A stretch of DNA of 64,000 bases from Roseomonas sp. (GCA_031180725.1 JAPSLO010000012.1:124001-188000), one strand, 5' to 3'. Counted from the stretch's first letter, positions 26,451 through 35,397 are shown. Notes: generated by a model not told the origin, from the sequence alone. A program made the numbers and translations.

Positions 26451-27383
26451 TCATGTGGCCTTCTCCTCCTGCCCGAAGCCCGAGACGCGGACATAGACGA
26501 TGGTGCCGACGAGCAGCAGCGCGATCATGATCACCCCGGCCGCCGCCGCGACGCCAAGGCGAAGATTAGCCATCCCCTCCTCGAAGGCGTAGACGGCGAG
26601 GTTGAAGGTGGAAGTGCCAGGTCCACCGCGGGTGAGGAGGTAGATCTCCTCGAACTTGTTGAAGGTCCAGATCGTGCGGAACACGATCACGACCACCAGC
26701 ACCTCCTTCAGCATGGGCAGGGTGATGTCGAGGAAGCGCCGCCACGCTCCGGCCCCGTCCACCTTGGCGGCGTCATAGAGCTCGGTCGGGATGGTCTGCA
26801 GCCGCGCGAGAACGCAGATAATGACGAAAGGGGTGTACTTCCACACGTTGAGCAGGATGGCCGAGGCCATGGCCATGTCGGGCGTGGAGAGCCAGGCGAT
26901 GTTCTGGTCGATCACGCCGAGACTTAGCAGCGCATGGTTCACGATGCCGATCTCGGAGTTGAAGATCCATCGCCAGTTCAGCGCGATGACGACCGTCGGC
27001 ACGATGTAGGGGAACAGCAGCAGCCCGCGGAACAAGGCGATGCCGGGCAGCGACACGTGCAGCAGCATGGCGAGCGCCACGCCCAGAATGGTCTGCAGGA
27101 GGATGGACCAGCCCGTCCAGACGAGAGCCTGGCGGAGGCTCTCCCAGAAGAGCGGGTCGTCGAGAATGCGCTCGAAATTATCGAGGCCGACCCATCGCAC
27201 GTCGTCGGGGCGGAGCGGGTTATAGGCGAAGAAGGCCATCCGCACCGCCTCCGCCACCGGCCAGATCATGAAGGCGGCGGCGGTGACAAGGAAGGGCAGC
27301 ATAAAAAGCAGCCCCACCTGCTGGTCGGAGAGCTGGAAGCTTCGCCGCTTCGCCTCGGGCCGGACAGGCGGGATGCCGTGCAC
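26451..27383 (-). CDS. ABC importer permease, MalF-like
   Basis: A 310-residue permease of the MalF/UgpA type with six predicted transmembrane segments, starting with LLFMLPFLVTAAAFMIWPV. The ATPase-docking loop is ELYDAAKVDGAGAWRRFLDI. The start is GTG at 27383, 4 bases after the solute-binding protein stop; no upstream ATG is available without large overlap. It works with the MalG-like permease and the shared ATPase. Confidence 0.9.
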   Translation of the reverse strand: MHGIPPVRPEAKRRSFQLSDQQVGLLFMLPFLVTAAAFMIWPVAEAVRMAFFAYNPLRPDDVRWVGLDNFERILDDPLFWESLRQALVWTGWSILLQTILGVALAMLLHVSLPGIALFRGLLLFPYIVPTVVIALNWRWIFNSEIGIVNHALLSLGVIDQNIAWLSTPDMAMASAILLNVWKYTPFVIICVLARLQTIPTELYDAAKVDGAGAWRRFLDITLPMLKEVLVVVIVFRTIWTFNKFEEIYLLTRGGPGTSTFNLAVYAFEEGMANLRLGVAAAAGVIMIALLLVGTIVYVRVSGFGQEEKAT

Positions 27384-27387
27384 GCCC

Positions 27388-28758
27388 TCAGCCCTGAAGC
27401 AGGCGCTGGTTGTCGCGGCGGACGCCCTCGAACTGCCGCTGGCCCCACTCCACCGCCTGCCGCGGGCTCTCGTTGTTCAGCAGCATCCGCTGCACCGCCT
27501 GCGCCCAAACGCTGCGCCCATGGGCGAAGCCGGCGAGCGGGTTGACGCCCCGCTTGAGCTCGAGGCCGGTGTTGCAGGCGTGCGGGACGGATTGGGTGAA
27601 GATTACATCGAGTGTCCGGCGCTTCGACTGGAAGAAGGGGTGCGCCAGCATCTGCGGCGAGGTCGCCACGTCCTTGAACACCGGACCGACATTCGGCATC
27701 AGGCTGTGGCTGTAGCGAACCATCCAGTCCACGGAGTTGGAGACATAGGCGACCGCCTCCTTCGTCTCGCGGATGAAGGGGTTGTCGCGGCGCGGGATGA
27801 TCCAGCCGTTGATGTCGGTCCAGCTCCAGCGCATGCCCGTGCCGGGGTGCGCCGGGTTCAGGTAGTACTCCATATTGTTGAAGAGGGCCTGTGACTCCTC
27901 CGCCGCGCGGCCCATTGTGCGGCCCCAATAGGCCGACATGCCGGTGCGGCCCGCCGCGTGCTGGTCCACCACCTGCAGGAAGCTGAACTCCACCGCCGTG
28001 CGCGGCATGGTCGGGTGCAGGCGACGGATGAAGTCGAAGGCCTCAACGGTCGCCGGGCTGTCGAACACGGTGCGGAACTCGGCCTGTGGGTCCCAGGTCA
28101 TGCCGCCGGCCTGCCAGATGAACTGGGTGATGTGGTAGTCGGCACAGAGATTGCGGCCTAGCGCCATGGTGTAGCCCGCCATGCCCGGCCGCCGCTCGGC
28201 AATCACGCGGGCGGCGTTGGCGAACTGGTCCCAGTTCCAGGTCGCGGGATTGCCCAGGCCGAACTCGTCCACGAGATCCTGCTGCACCACGAGCAAGCAG
28301 GGCTGGTGGTGGACGGGCACCGCGTACTGCGTCCCGCGCCAGGCCCCGAACTGCTCCAAGGTGAAGCCGTCCACCAATCGCTCCTGCGCGCGAATGGCCC
28401 GGTTCACGTCGTCCACCGGCTCCAGCAGCCCCTCGGCCGCGAGCTGGTAGGCGATGGGGCTCTCCACACTGATCAGGGCGGGCGGGCGGCGGGCGGCGAG
28501 GTCGGTGGCGAGCTTCACCGTCACGCCGTCCCAGGGGATCTGCTCCACCTCGAACCGGATGTTGGCATTGCTGCGCTGCGCCCACTCGTTCATGCCGTTG
28601 ACGAAGACGCCACCATAGGGGCCAGGCTCACCCCAGACGCGCGCCACGCGCGGCTGGGTCTGGGCGATGGCGGGTGCGGCAAGGCCAGCGGCGGCCAGCG
28701 TCGCCGTGCCCTGCAGGAGCCGGCGGCGCGAGGCCCAGGCGCGCATGGTGTCGGTCAT
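27388..28758 (-). CDS. ABC importer solute-binding protein (carbohydrate-type, family 1)
   Basis: A 456-residue periplasmic binding protein. The N-terminus has a twin-arginine-like signal (SRRRLLQGTATLAAAGLAAP, cleavage near AIAQ). Internal segments such as AVPVHHQPCLLVVQQDLVDE and WSWTDINGWIIPRRD fit family 1 sugar/polyol-type binding proteins. The ATG at 28758 has GGAGAG upstream. It lies 60 bases after the HisD-like gene. Membership in this family does not prove a sugar ligand; the adjacent dehydrogenase suggests a polyol or hydroxylated acid. Confidence 0.88.
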   Translation of the reverse strand: MTDTMRAWASRRRLLQGTATLAAAGLAAPAIAQTQPRVARVWGEPGPYGGVFVNGMNEWAQRSNANIRFEVEQIPWDGVTVKLATDLAARRPPALISVESPIAYQLAAEGLLEPVDDVNRAIRAQERLVDGFTLEQFGAWRGTQYAVPVHHQPCLLVVQQDLVDEFGLGNPATWNWDQFANAARVIAERRPGMAGYTMALGRNLCADYHITQFIWQAGGMTWDPQAEFRTVFDSPATVEAFDFIRRLHPTMPRTAVEFSFLQVVDQHAAGRTGMSAYWGRTMGRAAEESQALFNNMEYYLNPAHPGTGMRWSWTDINGWIIPRRDNPFIRETKEAVAYVSNSVDWMVRYSHSLMPNVGPVFKDVATSPQMLAHPFFQSKRRTLDVIFTQSVPHACNTGLELKRGVNPLAGFAHGRSVWAQAVQRMLLNNESPRQAVEWGQRQFEGVRRDNQRLLQG

Positions 28759-28818
28759 CTCTCCAACTCCTCCCTTTGTGGCGCGGGTCATCTCGCCCGC
28801 GCCCTTGTGGACGCTTGC

Positions 28819-30102
28819 TCAAGCGTTCTTCGGGGCATAGCGGGCGAAGCGGACGTCGGCGGTCTTCTCGTGCGCCAGCATCCCTTCTTCATGGCAGATA
28901 CGACCCATGATGGGTGCGATGCGGCGCGAGGCCTCGTCGGAGAGGCGCTGCCAGGTAATGGTCTTGATGAACTTCCCAACCCAGAGCCCGCCCGTGTAGC
29001 GGCCGGCCCGTCCGGTCGGCAGGGTGTGGTTCGTTCCCACCCCCTTGTCGCCATAGGCGACGGTGGACTGCTCGCCCAGGAAGAGGCTGCCGTAGTTCCG
29101 CAGCCGGGCGAGGTACCAGTCGTCCCGCGCCGTCTGCACCTCCAGGTGTTCGGGAGCGTATTCGTCGCTGACCTCCACCGCCTCCTCGTCGCTGTCCACG
29201 ACGACGATCTCGCCGAGCGTCTCCCACGCCTTGCCGGCGACGGCGGCGGTGGGCAGCGTCTCGAGCTGCAGCGCGATCTCGTCCAGCACCTGCTGGCCGA
29301 AGCGGTGCGATGTGGTGACGAGCCAGGCGGGGCTGTCCGGACCGTGCTCCGCCTGGCCGAGCAGGTCGGTGGCGACGAGCGCCGGGTCCGCCGTCTCGTC
29401 GGCGATCACCATGATCTCGGTGGGCCCCGCGAGCAGGTCGATGCCGACCGTGCCGAAAAGCTGGCGCTTGGCCTCGGCCACGAAGGCGTTGCCGGGCCCG
29501 GTGATCATGTCACGCGGCGTCATGCCGACGCAGCCATAGGCCATCGAGGCGAGGGCTTGTACGCCGCCGATGCAGTAGATCTCGTCGGCGCCGGAGGTTT
29601 GGAGCGCGTAGAGAGTCTGGGGGTATATCCCCTCGCCCTCGCGCGGCGGGGCAGCGCCGATTACGTGGCCGACGCCCGCGACCTTGGCGGTCGCGACCGA
29701 CATGATGGCGGCGGAGATGAGCGGATACTTCCCGCCTGGGATGTAGCAGCCCGCCTTCGCGACCGGGATGAGCTTCTGGCCCAGCACGATGCCGGGCTCG
29801 ATCTCGGTCTCGAACTCCCGCATCGAGTCCCGCTGCGCCTTGGCGAAGTCGGTCACCCTGGCGTGGCAGTACGCGAAGTCCTCCTTGAAGGTCTCGGGCA
29901 GGGCGCGGGCGTTGGCGCGGATCTCGTCCTCGGTCACGCGGAAGGCCGGCTTGTCCCAGCGGTCGAACTCGCGGGCGTAGCGGCGGACGGCGTCGTCCCC
30001 GTGGGCGGCGATGTCGTCGAGGATAGCGCGCACCCGGTCCTCGAGCCCGCGGCGATCCGCCTGGCGCTGCGGCTGCGCGCGCTTGACGTAGGTTCGCGCC
30101 AT
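28819..30102 (-). CDS. Histidinol dehydrogenase-like polyol/sulfonate dehydrogenase
   Basis: A 427-residue HisD-fold NAD-dependent, Zn-containing dehydrogenase. The catalytic Glu-His pair is in DEYAPEHLEV, Zn-ligand segments are QAEHGPDSPAW and GDKGVGTNHTLPTG, and a late AHEKTADVRF holds the last His. The substrate-binding part differs from biosynthetic HisD, and no other his genes are nearby. HisD paralogues linked to ABC or TRAP importers include the sulfopropanediol 3-dehydrogenases (HpsN). That is a possible activity here, but any secondary-alcohol oxidation of the imported ligand would fit. It is the first gene of the five-gene ABC operon. Confidence 0.85.
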   Translation of the reverse strand: MARTYVKRAQPQRQADRRGLEDRVRAILDDIAAHGDDAVRRYAREFDRWDKPAFRVTEDEIRANARALPETFKEDFAYCHARVTDFAKAQRDSMREFETEIEPGIVLGQKLIPVAKAGCYIPGGKYPLISAAIMSVATAKVAGVGHVIGAAPPREGEGIYPQTLYALQTSGADEIYCIGGVQALASMAYGCVGMTPRDMITGPGNAFVAEAKRQLFGTVGIDLLAGPTEIMVIADETADPALVATDLLGQAEHGPDSPAWLVTTSHRFGQQVLDEIALQLETLPTAAVAGKAWETLGEIVVVDSDEEAVEVSDEYAPEHLEVQTARDDWYLARLRNYGSLFLGEQSTVAYGDKGVGTNHTLPTGRAGRYTGGLWVGKFIKTITWQRLSDEASRRIAPIMGRICHEEGMLAHEKTADVRFARYAPKNA

Positions 30103-30233
30103 TGCGGCCTCCTCCCCAACAACCTTGTCTTTGGGGAGGAGCCTAAGTGGCGCGTCGCGCGGACGTCAACCAACCGTGCGGCGTCTGCGTTCGCCGCTCC
30201 AAGCTCAGGTGCAGCTGAAGGATCGGCGGCCCG

Positions 30234-30415
30234 TCAGTCTCCCTCTTCCGGCGCGATAAGGGCGCGGTGCTCGGCCGGGCCCCAGACGGGTGAGCCGAGG
30301 CTGATCTGGCGCATGCTCGCCTGCACCTCCGAGTTCGCAACGGCTTCGGCGAGTTCGGAGAAGAGCCGCGTCGCGATCGCGTCGGGTTTGCGGCCCGGCG
30401 CCCTCTGCCCCTGCT
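30234..30415 (-). pseudogene. C-terminal scrap of a Bug/TctC solute-binding protein
   Basis: On the minus strand, 58 codons between two stops read a Bug-like C-terminus, with PDAIATRLFSELAEAVANSE and then VQASMRQISLGSPVWGPAEH. The pattern (P-x-x-I...RL...EL...A, a V...R...LG step, then a late A-x-I-A segment) matches the last helices of Bug proteins, but the final W-x-x-V-I segment is missing. The rest of the gene is absent. It marks a deletion or insertion border upstream of the ABC operon. Confidence 0.5.
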
Positions 30416-30795
30416 AGTCCAGCCCAGCGACCGAGCGCTGCGTCGAGCGACCTATTTGGGCGGGCGTGTTGGGTTGGGTGGCGGGTGGCCTCGCCCGATT
30501 AGAGAGATCGACGCCCGCAGTCGCGTGAGGATGGCGGTACGATGTCCTGTCCAGCCGTCCGCAGCCAGCATCATCATTGTGTGGTAGGACGGGCAGAGCC
30601 GCCTTCAATGTTATGAGCGAGCCGCCGACACTCCGACTGCTTGTCCGCTTTCCGCCCAACCCGGTCAGCCGCGGCTGGTTGCGCTCGGTCCGCTTACAGG
30701 ACATCGGGCGAACCACCGGATGACCGACACGGGCACCATGCTGCCGGTCCGCTCGGAACGGCGTGCTCGTCCCGAGCGGACAAGGCCCGGCCGCG
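30416..30795. other. Gap with no supported gene
   Basis: About 380 bases between the Bug scrap and the OB-fold scrap. It is less GC-rich in places and open frames are short. I found no protein family, RNA structure or IS end. Confidence 0.4.
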
Positions 30796-30925
30796 TCATG
30801 GCCGCGGCGCCCCGTCAGCGCCAGCGGGCCTGAACTTCACCAGCGTGACCTCCGGCGTCACCGGATCGAAAATCACCTCCACCGGCATCCCGATCGGCAT
30901 CTCGGCCCTTAAACAGATCGCTTTT
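30796..30925 (-). pseudogene. C-terminal scrap of a DUF35 OB-fold acyl-CoA-associated protein
   Basis: About 42 codons on the minus strand contain MPIGMPVEVIFDPVTPEVTL and then VKFRPA before a stop. This is the characteristic end of Zn-ribbon/OB-fold (DUF35) proteins that accompany thiolases. The Zn-ribbon and most of the OB domain are missing. Like the Bug scrap next to it, it shows that this border was assembled from gene remnants. Confidence 0.6.
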
Positions 30926-30992
30926 TAAAGGCCCCGGCCTCTGGTGGGGTGGGCCGGGAGGGGCAAAAAGCCCCTCCCGACGGCCGCCGACC

Positions 30993-31760
30993 CTATCGCA
31001 GCTTGATGTCGATACGTACCACGTCGCCGCGGTAGATGCCGTCGGCTACCAGCACCAGTTGGCCGCGCTGGTCCACGGCGGCGCGGTGGACATGGGCGAC
31101 GGGCGCGTTCAGCGGCAGGTGCAGCGCCGCAGCGGTTTCGACATCGGCGGTGCCGATCGTCAGGGTCTGGCGGGCGTCGCTGATGCGCACACCGGGGATG
31201 CCGGCCACCAGTTTCAGCGCCGTCTTGCTGCGCAGGTCCTCGTCCGAAACCTTCGGCCGCAGCCTTTCATCCAGGAAGACATCCGCCACCATGAAGGGCT
31301 GCCCGTCGCGCCAGTGGCGGCGGCGGATATGGCTGTAGCTGGCCGCCGGCGTGCCGATGGCCGCGCCCGGTGCGGCGCTGCCGGCGATGCCCTGGATCTC
31401 GCCGAGTACTTCGATCTCCGCCCCTTCGCGGGAGCGCAGAAGGCCGGACCAGTCCGTCTCTACCTCGCACCACAGCCGGTTGCCGGCGGGAGCCGCGCGC
31501 ACGAAGGTGCCCTTGGCGCGGAAGCGCTCGATCAGCCCCTCGGCCTCCAGCTGGTCCAGCGCCTGCCGGATGGTGGCCCGCGCTACACCGCATTCGGCCG
31601 CCAGCTCATCCACCGTGGGAATTTGGACACCCGGCCTCCAGGCGCCTTGTTCGATCCGACGCCGGAACAGGGTGGCGAGCTGGATGTAGCGCGAGACGGC
31701 GCTGCGGCTGAGATCGACTGCAGGCGTCGCAGAACGGACAGGGCGGACGGCCGAGGGCAT
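30993..31760 (-). CDS. GntR-family (HutC/UTRA type) transcriptional regulator
   Basis: A 255-residue regulator with an N-terminal winged helix (about 25-90, including IPTVDELAAECGVARATIRQ and ALDQLEAEGLIERFRAKGTF) and a C-terminal UTRA effector domain (about 110-250). The ATG at 31760, 10 bases after the dehydrogenase stop, avoids a large overlap. It is the last gene of the long minus-strand catabolic operon and probably its local repressor. Candidate operators include the palindrome at 38586-38596. The effector is unknown but is likely a pathway acid or CoA ester. Confidence 0.85.
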   Translation of the reverse strand: MPSAVRPVRSATPAVDLSRSAVSRYIQLATLFRRRIEQGAWRPGVQIPTVDELAAECGVARATIRQALDQLEAEGLIERFRAKGTFVRAAPAGNRLWCEVETDWSGLLRSREGAEIEVLGEIQGIAGSAAPGAAIGTPAASYSHIRRRHWRDGQPFMVADVFLDERLRPKVSDEDLRSKTALKLVAGIPGVRISDARQTLTIGTADVETAAALHLPLNAPVAHVHRAAVDQRGQLVLVADGIYRGDVVRIDIKLR

Positions 31761-31770
31761 GCGCCGATGG

Positions 31771-32700
31771 TTAGCCGGCGCCTGCTGCGGCGTCCAGGAA
31801 ATCACGGCCCTCGCGGAAGGCCTCGATGTCGCTCAGGATCCGGCCAATCAGCGCGGCACGCGTCTCGTAGGTCAGCGATGCCGAATGCGGTGCCAGGCAG
31901 ACGTGCTCCATCGCCAGGAAGCGCGGATCCAGCGCCGGTTCGGTGGCGAAGACATCCAGCCCCGCTCCGGCGATGGTGCCATCCTGCAGGGCGGTAATCA
32001 GCGCCTCCTCATCCACCACCGAGCCGCGGGCAATGTTCACCAGCACGCCGCGCGGTCCGAGGGCACGCAGCACCTCGGCATTCACCGCGCCATCCGTGTC
32101 CTTGCCGCCCGGCATGGAGAGGATCAGCACGTCAGACCTGGCAGCCAGGTCGCGCAGGGAAGGGACATATTCGTAGCCCAGCTCCGGCTTCGGCCGCGGC
32201 CCGGTCCAGAGCACGGTCATGCCGAGCCCCGCGCAGCGCCGCGCGATTGCCTGCCCGATGCGGCCCATGCCGACGATGCCAGCGGTCTTGCGGTGCAGGC
32301 TGATGCCGAGCCGGATGCGTTCCTTGTTCCAGCGGCCGGCGCGTACGAAGCGGTCCGCTTCCGCCACCATGCGCGCGGCGCCGTACATCAGGCCAATGGC
32401 GGCATCCGCCACGTCCTCAGTCATTACATCCGGCGTATAGGCGACCCTGACGCTGCGGCGCGCAGCCGCGGACAGGTCCAGCTTCTCCAGACCCGTGCCC
32501 TGGCTGGAAAGCAGCTTCAGGTCCGGCAACCGGGCAAGCTGCGCATCAGTCACGCCATGCATCGCGGTGGTGACGGCAATGCGGAAGCCGGCGCGCGGGC
32601 CTTCCGCCGGCTTGTCCTCCACCAGTTCGAAGCGTTCGGCCAGCGCGGCGCGCAGGTCGGCGGGAATAGGGCAGAGGAGGAGGATGGCCTCACGCGACAT
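31771..32700 (-). CDS. D-2-hydroxyacid dehydrogenase (hydroxypyruvate/glyoxylate reductase-like)
   Basis: A 309-residue NAD(P)-dependent D-2-hydroxyacid dehydrogenase. The Rossmann motif is GIVGMGRIGQAIARRCAGLG. The catalytic triad is visible as Arg in NIARGSVVDEEAL, Glu in GLDVFATEPALDP, and His in CLAPHSASLT. No signal peptide is seen. It is separated by 3 bases from the enoyl-CoA hydratase gene upstream. It would interconvert a 2-hydroxy and a 2-oxo acid in the pathway encoded by this operon. The substrate cannot be read from the sequence. Confidence 0.92.
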   Translation of the reverse strand: MSREAILLLCPIPADLRAALAERFELVEDKPAEGPRAGFRIAVTTAMHGVTDAQLARLPDLKLLSSQGTGLEKLDLSAAARRSVRVAYTPDVMTEDVADAAIGLMYGAARMVAEADRFVRAGRWNKERIRLGISLHRKTAGIVGMGRIGQAIARRCAGLGMTVLWTGPRPKPELGYEYVPSLRDLAARSDVLILSMPGGKDTDGAVNAEVLRALGPRGVLVNIARGSVVDEEALITALQDGTIAGAGLDVFATEPALDPRFLAMEHVCLAPHSASLTYETRAALIGRILSDIEAFREGRDFLDAAAGAG

Positions 32701-32703
32701 GGC

Positions 32704-33480
32704 TCAGCGTCCCTTGAACACGGGCTTGCGCTTCTCGGCGAAGGCACGCCAAGCTTCCTGCGTGTCCTCGGTCTTCGACAGGGCCGCGGTCTGGCCCTGC
32801 TCGAAGCGGTAGCCTTCGTGCAGGGGCATGTATTCGGTCACCTGGAAGCTCTTCTTCGCCGCCTGCACCGCCAGCGGCACCTTGCCGGCGATCTGCTGGC
32901 CGATCTTCACAGCCTCATCCAAAATCCGGTCGCGCGGCAGGCACATGGAGGCCACATTCATCCGCAGCAGTTCGGGACCCGGGATGCGGCGGGCGGTGTA
33001 GACCATCAGCCGTGCATCGGATTCGCCGAAATGGCGGCGCACATGCTTCACGCCGCCGGCCAGGCCGACATCCACCTCCGTCATGGCCAGGTAGGAATCC
33101 TCGGCCACCAGGATGATGTCGGCACACAATGCCAGCACGGCGCCAGCGCCGATGGCCAGGCCGTTGACTGCGGCGATCACCGGCTTGCCGCATTCCATCA
33201 CGCAGTCGAAGGAGGCGCGGGTGAGGCGGTTGTGGCGCTGATAGGCGCCGGCCTCGCCAGCAATGTTCGGCCGCTCCTTCAGGTCGGCACCGGCGCTGAA
33301 GGCCTTGCCGGCGCCGGTCAGCACCACGGCGCGCACATCCTCGCGGTCGTGCAGCGCGTCGAAGACATGGATCAGCTCCTCCTTCAGCGCACGGTTCACC
33401 GCATTCACGGGCGGGCGATCCAAGGTGACGGTCGCGACGTAATCAGCGACCTCCAGCTTCAGCGTCTCGTAGCTGCTCAT
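32704..33480 (-). CDS. Enoyl-CoA hydratase/isomerase family protein
   Basis: A 258-residue crotonase-fold protein. The oxyanion-hole segments are AFSAGADLKERP and NGLAIGAGAVLALCADIILV. The position of the second catalytic Glu of hydratases is occupied by a segment TEVDVGLAGGVKHVRRHFGE, so hydratase, isomerase or hydrolase activity are all possible. The ATG at 33480 overlaps the upstream Bug stop (ATGA); the longer frame has a non-conserved leader. Together with the CoA-transferase in the same operon it indicates a CoA-dependent pathway. Confidence 0.9.
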   Translation of the reverse strand: MSSYETLKLEVADYVATVTLDRPPVNAVNRALKEELIHVFDALHDREDVRAVVLTGAGKAFSAGADLKERPNIAGEAGAYQRHNRLTRASFDCVMECGKPVIAAVNGLAIGAGAVLALCADIILVAEDSYLAMTEVDVGLAGGVKHVRRHFGESDARLMVYTARRIPGPELLRMNVASMCLPRDRILDEAVKIGQQIAGKVPLAVQAAKKSFQVTEYMPLHEGYRFEQGQTAALSKTEDTQEAWRAFAEKRKPVFKGR

Positions 33481-34436
33481 TCCGCGCGAATCCCTGCCGC
33501 TTCGATCACTTGCTTCCACCGTGCGCTTTCCGCCGCCAGGGTCGCCGCCAGCTCCTCCGGCGTGGAGGGGGTGGCTTCCTCGCCCAGTGATTCCATCCGC
33601 GCGCGATAGGCGGGGTCGTTCAGGATACCGACGATCGCCTGGTTCAGCCGCGCGATGATGGGGGCGGGCGTGCCGCCGGTGGCGGCGATGTAGTTGAAGG
33701 GCGCGGCATCGAAGCCGATTAGTGTCTCGGCCAGCGCCGGCAGTTCCGGCGCCAGCTTCGACCGCTGCGGCGTGGTGACGCCCAGCGCCCGCAACTGCCC
33801 GGCACGAGAGGGCGGCAGCAGGATAGAGAGAGTATCCAGCGCCATGCTGACATTGCCACCCAGCAGGTCCGTCATTGCCGGGCCGGTGCCTCGATAGGGC
33901 ACATGGGTGATGTCGATGCGGCCCAGGAACTTCAGCATCTCTCCCGCCAGATGCGAGGAGGAGCCGACACCCGAGGAAGCAAAGGTCAGCGTACCCGGGC
34001 GGGACTTTGCCAGGGCCACCAGTTCCGCCACATCCTTCACCGGCAGGGATGGATGCACCGCCAACAGATTCGGCGCCCGCTTGTAGCCGCTGACCGGCGC
34101 GAAATCCTTTACCGGGTCATAGGGCACGCTGCGCATCAGCCAGGGATTGACGATCTGCGGCCCCGGCGTGCCGTAGAGCAGCGTGTGCCCGTCCGGCGCT
34201 GCGCGCGCGACCATCTGGGCGCCCAGCGTGGCGCCGCCACCGGGGCGGTTCTCCACCACCACCGGCTGGCCCAGCACGGGCGTCAGTGCTTCCGCGATCT
34301 GGCGGGCCGAGGCATCCGCGGAACCGCCGGCCGCGAAAGGGCAGATCAGCCGCACGGGGCGGTTCGGGTAGCCCTGCGCCCGCGCCACGGCGGGCGCGGC
34401 AAGGGCGGCCAGGAGGACACGACGGGAGAGCGTCAT
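33477..34436 (-). CDS. Bug/TctC-family solute-binding protein (CoA operon, third in order)
   Basis: A 319-residue Bug protein with a signal peptide (MTLSRRVLLAALAAPAVARA). Landmarks are PVRLICPFAAGGSADASARQ, GQPVVVENRPGGGATLG and DITHVPYRGTGPAMTDLLGG. It overlaps the next Bug gene upstream and the enoyl-CoA hydratase gene downstream by ATGA. The central substrate-contact strands differ from the neighbouring Bug gene, so the two are not a recent duplication. Confidence 0.9.
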   Translation of the reverse strand: MTLSRRVLLAALAAPAVARAQGYPNRPVRLICPFAAGGSADASARQIAEALTPVLGQPVVVENRPGGGATLGAQMVARAAPDGHTLLYGTPGPQIVNPWLMRSVPYDPVKDFAPVSGYKRAPNLLAVHPSLPVKDVAELVALAKSRPGTLTFASSGVGSSSHLAGEMLKFLGRIDITHVPYRGTGPAMTDLLGGNVSMALDTLSILLPPSRAGQLRALGVTTPQRSKLAPELPALAETLIGFDAAPFNYIAATGGTPAPIIARLNQAIVGILNDPAYRARMESLGEEATPSTPEELAATLAAESARWKQVIEAAGIRAE

Positions 34437-35392
34437 TCGATGGTGATCCCCTGGGCGGAGATCACGCCGCGCCAGCGCTCGATCTCCTCCTGAATCATGG
34501 TTGCCAGATCCTCCGGCGTGCCGCCCAGCCCCTCGGAGCCCAGCGAGGCCAGGCGGTCACGCACCGTGGGGAGGTTCAGCGCGCGGTTCACCGATGCGTT
34601 CACCGCCAACACGGCCTCGCGCGGCGTGTTGGCGGGCATGACCAGGTAATTGAAGGAGGCCTCGTGATAGCCCGGCAGGGTGCGCGCGATGGGCGGCAGC
34701 TCCGGCGCGATCTGCGCCGGGTCGCGCGTGCTGACGGCCAGCGCCTTCAGCCGTCCCTCGCGCACCAGCGGGATCAGCGAGGCGGCAGTATCCAGTGTGA
34801 AGTCGATGCGGCCGCCGATGATGTCCTGCACGCCTGGTGCAGTGCCGCGATAGGGCACGTGCAGGAAGTTGACGCCTGCCATCTGCGCCAGCATCGCCAC
34901 GGCGAGATGTGCCGAGGAGCCGATACCGGAGCTGCTGTGGCTGACCTCGCCCGGCCGCGCCTTGGCCATGGCGATCAGGTCGGCGACGCTGTTCGCCGGG
35001 AAGTCCGGCCGCACCACCAGCAGCTTCGGTGAGCGAATCAGCGCCGCGAGCGGCGTGAAGTCCTTCTCCGCGTCATACTGCAGGTTCCTGATCATCAGCG
35101 GGTTGAGGATCTGGATCGGCGGCGGGCAGTAGAGCATCGTGTAGCCGTCGGGCGCGGAGCGCGCCACGGCGACGGCGGCGATCTGCCCGTTGGCGCCGGG
35201 CCGGTTCTCCACCACCACGGTCTGGCCGAGAGCTTGGCCCATCGGCTCCGCCACCAAGCGCGCCACGGTGTCTGCCGTGCCGGCCGGGGTGACGGGAATG
35301 ATCATGCGCAGCGAGCGCGTCGGCGCCCAGGATTGCGCGTAAGCCGTCGCCGGCAATGCGGCGGCGGCCAGCAGAAAGTTGCGGCGACGCAT
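34433..35392 (-). CDS. Bug/TctC-family solute-binding protein (CoA operon, second in order)
   Basis: A 319-residue Bug protein with a signal peptide (MRRRNFLLAAAALPATAYAQ). Landmarks are LRMIIPVTPAGTADTVARLV, GQTVVVENRPGANGQIAAV and LHVPYRGTAPGVQDIIGGR. The usual P-G-G in the first loop is P-A-G here. The ATG at 35392 starts the signal peptide; the frame to 35440 runs into the neighbouring Bug gene. It lies 5 bases after the deleted Bug gene. Confidence 0.9.
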   Translation of the reverse strand: MRRRNFLLAAAALPATAYAQSWAPTRSLRMIIPVTPAGTADTVARLVAEPMGQALGQTVVVENRPGANGQIAAVAVARSAPDGYTMLYCPPPIQILNPLMIRNLQYDAEKDFTPLAALIRSPKLLVVRPDFPANSVADLIAMAKARPGEVSHSSSGIGSSAHLAVAMLAQMAGVNFLHVPYRGTAPGVQDIIGGRIDFTLDTAASLIPLVREGRLKALAVSTRDPAQIAPELPPIARTLPGYHEASFNYLVMPANTPREAVLAVNASVNRALNLPTVRDRLASLGSEGLGGTPEDLATMIQEEIERWRGVISAQGITIE

Positions 35393-35397
35393 GGCGG

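Noticed and set aside
28819..30102. Biosynthetic hisD
   Set aside because: No other histidine genes are nearby and the gene leads an ABC importer operon; I kept it as HisD-like only.
28306..30417. 703-residue open frame on the plus strand
   Set aside because: Runs opposite the binding-protein and HisD-like genes, both of which carry clear motifs; its own translation matches nothing.
31759..33609. 616-residue open frame on the plus strand
   Set aside because: Antisense to the D-2-hydroxyacid dehydrogenase and enoyl-CoA hydratase genes; low-complexity His/Gln/Gly-rich shadow.
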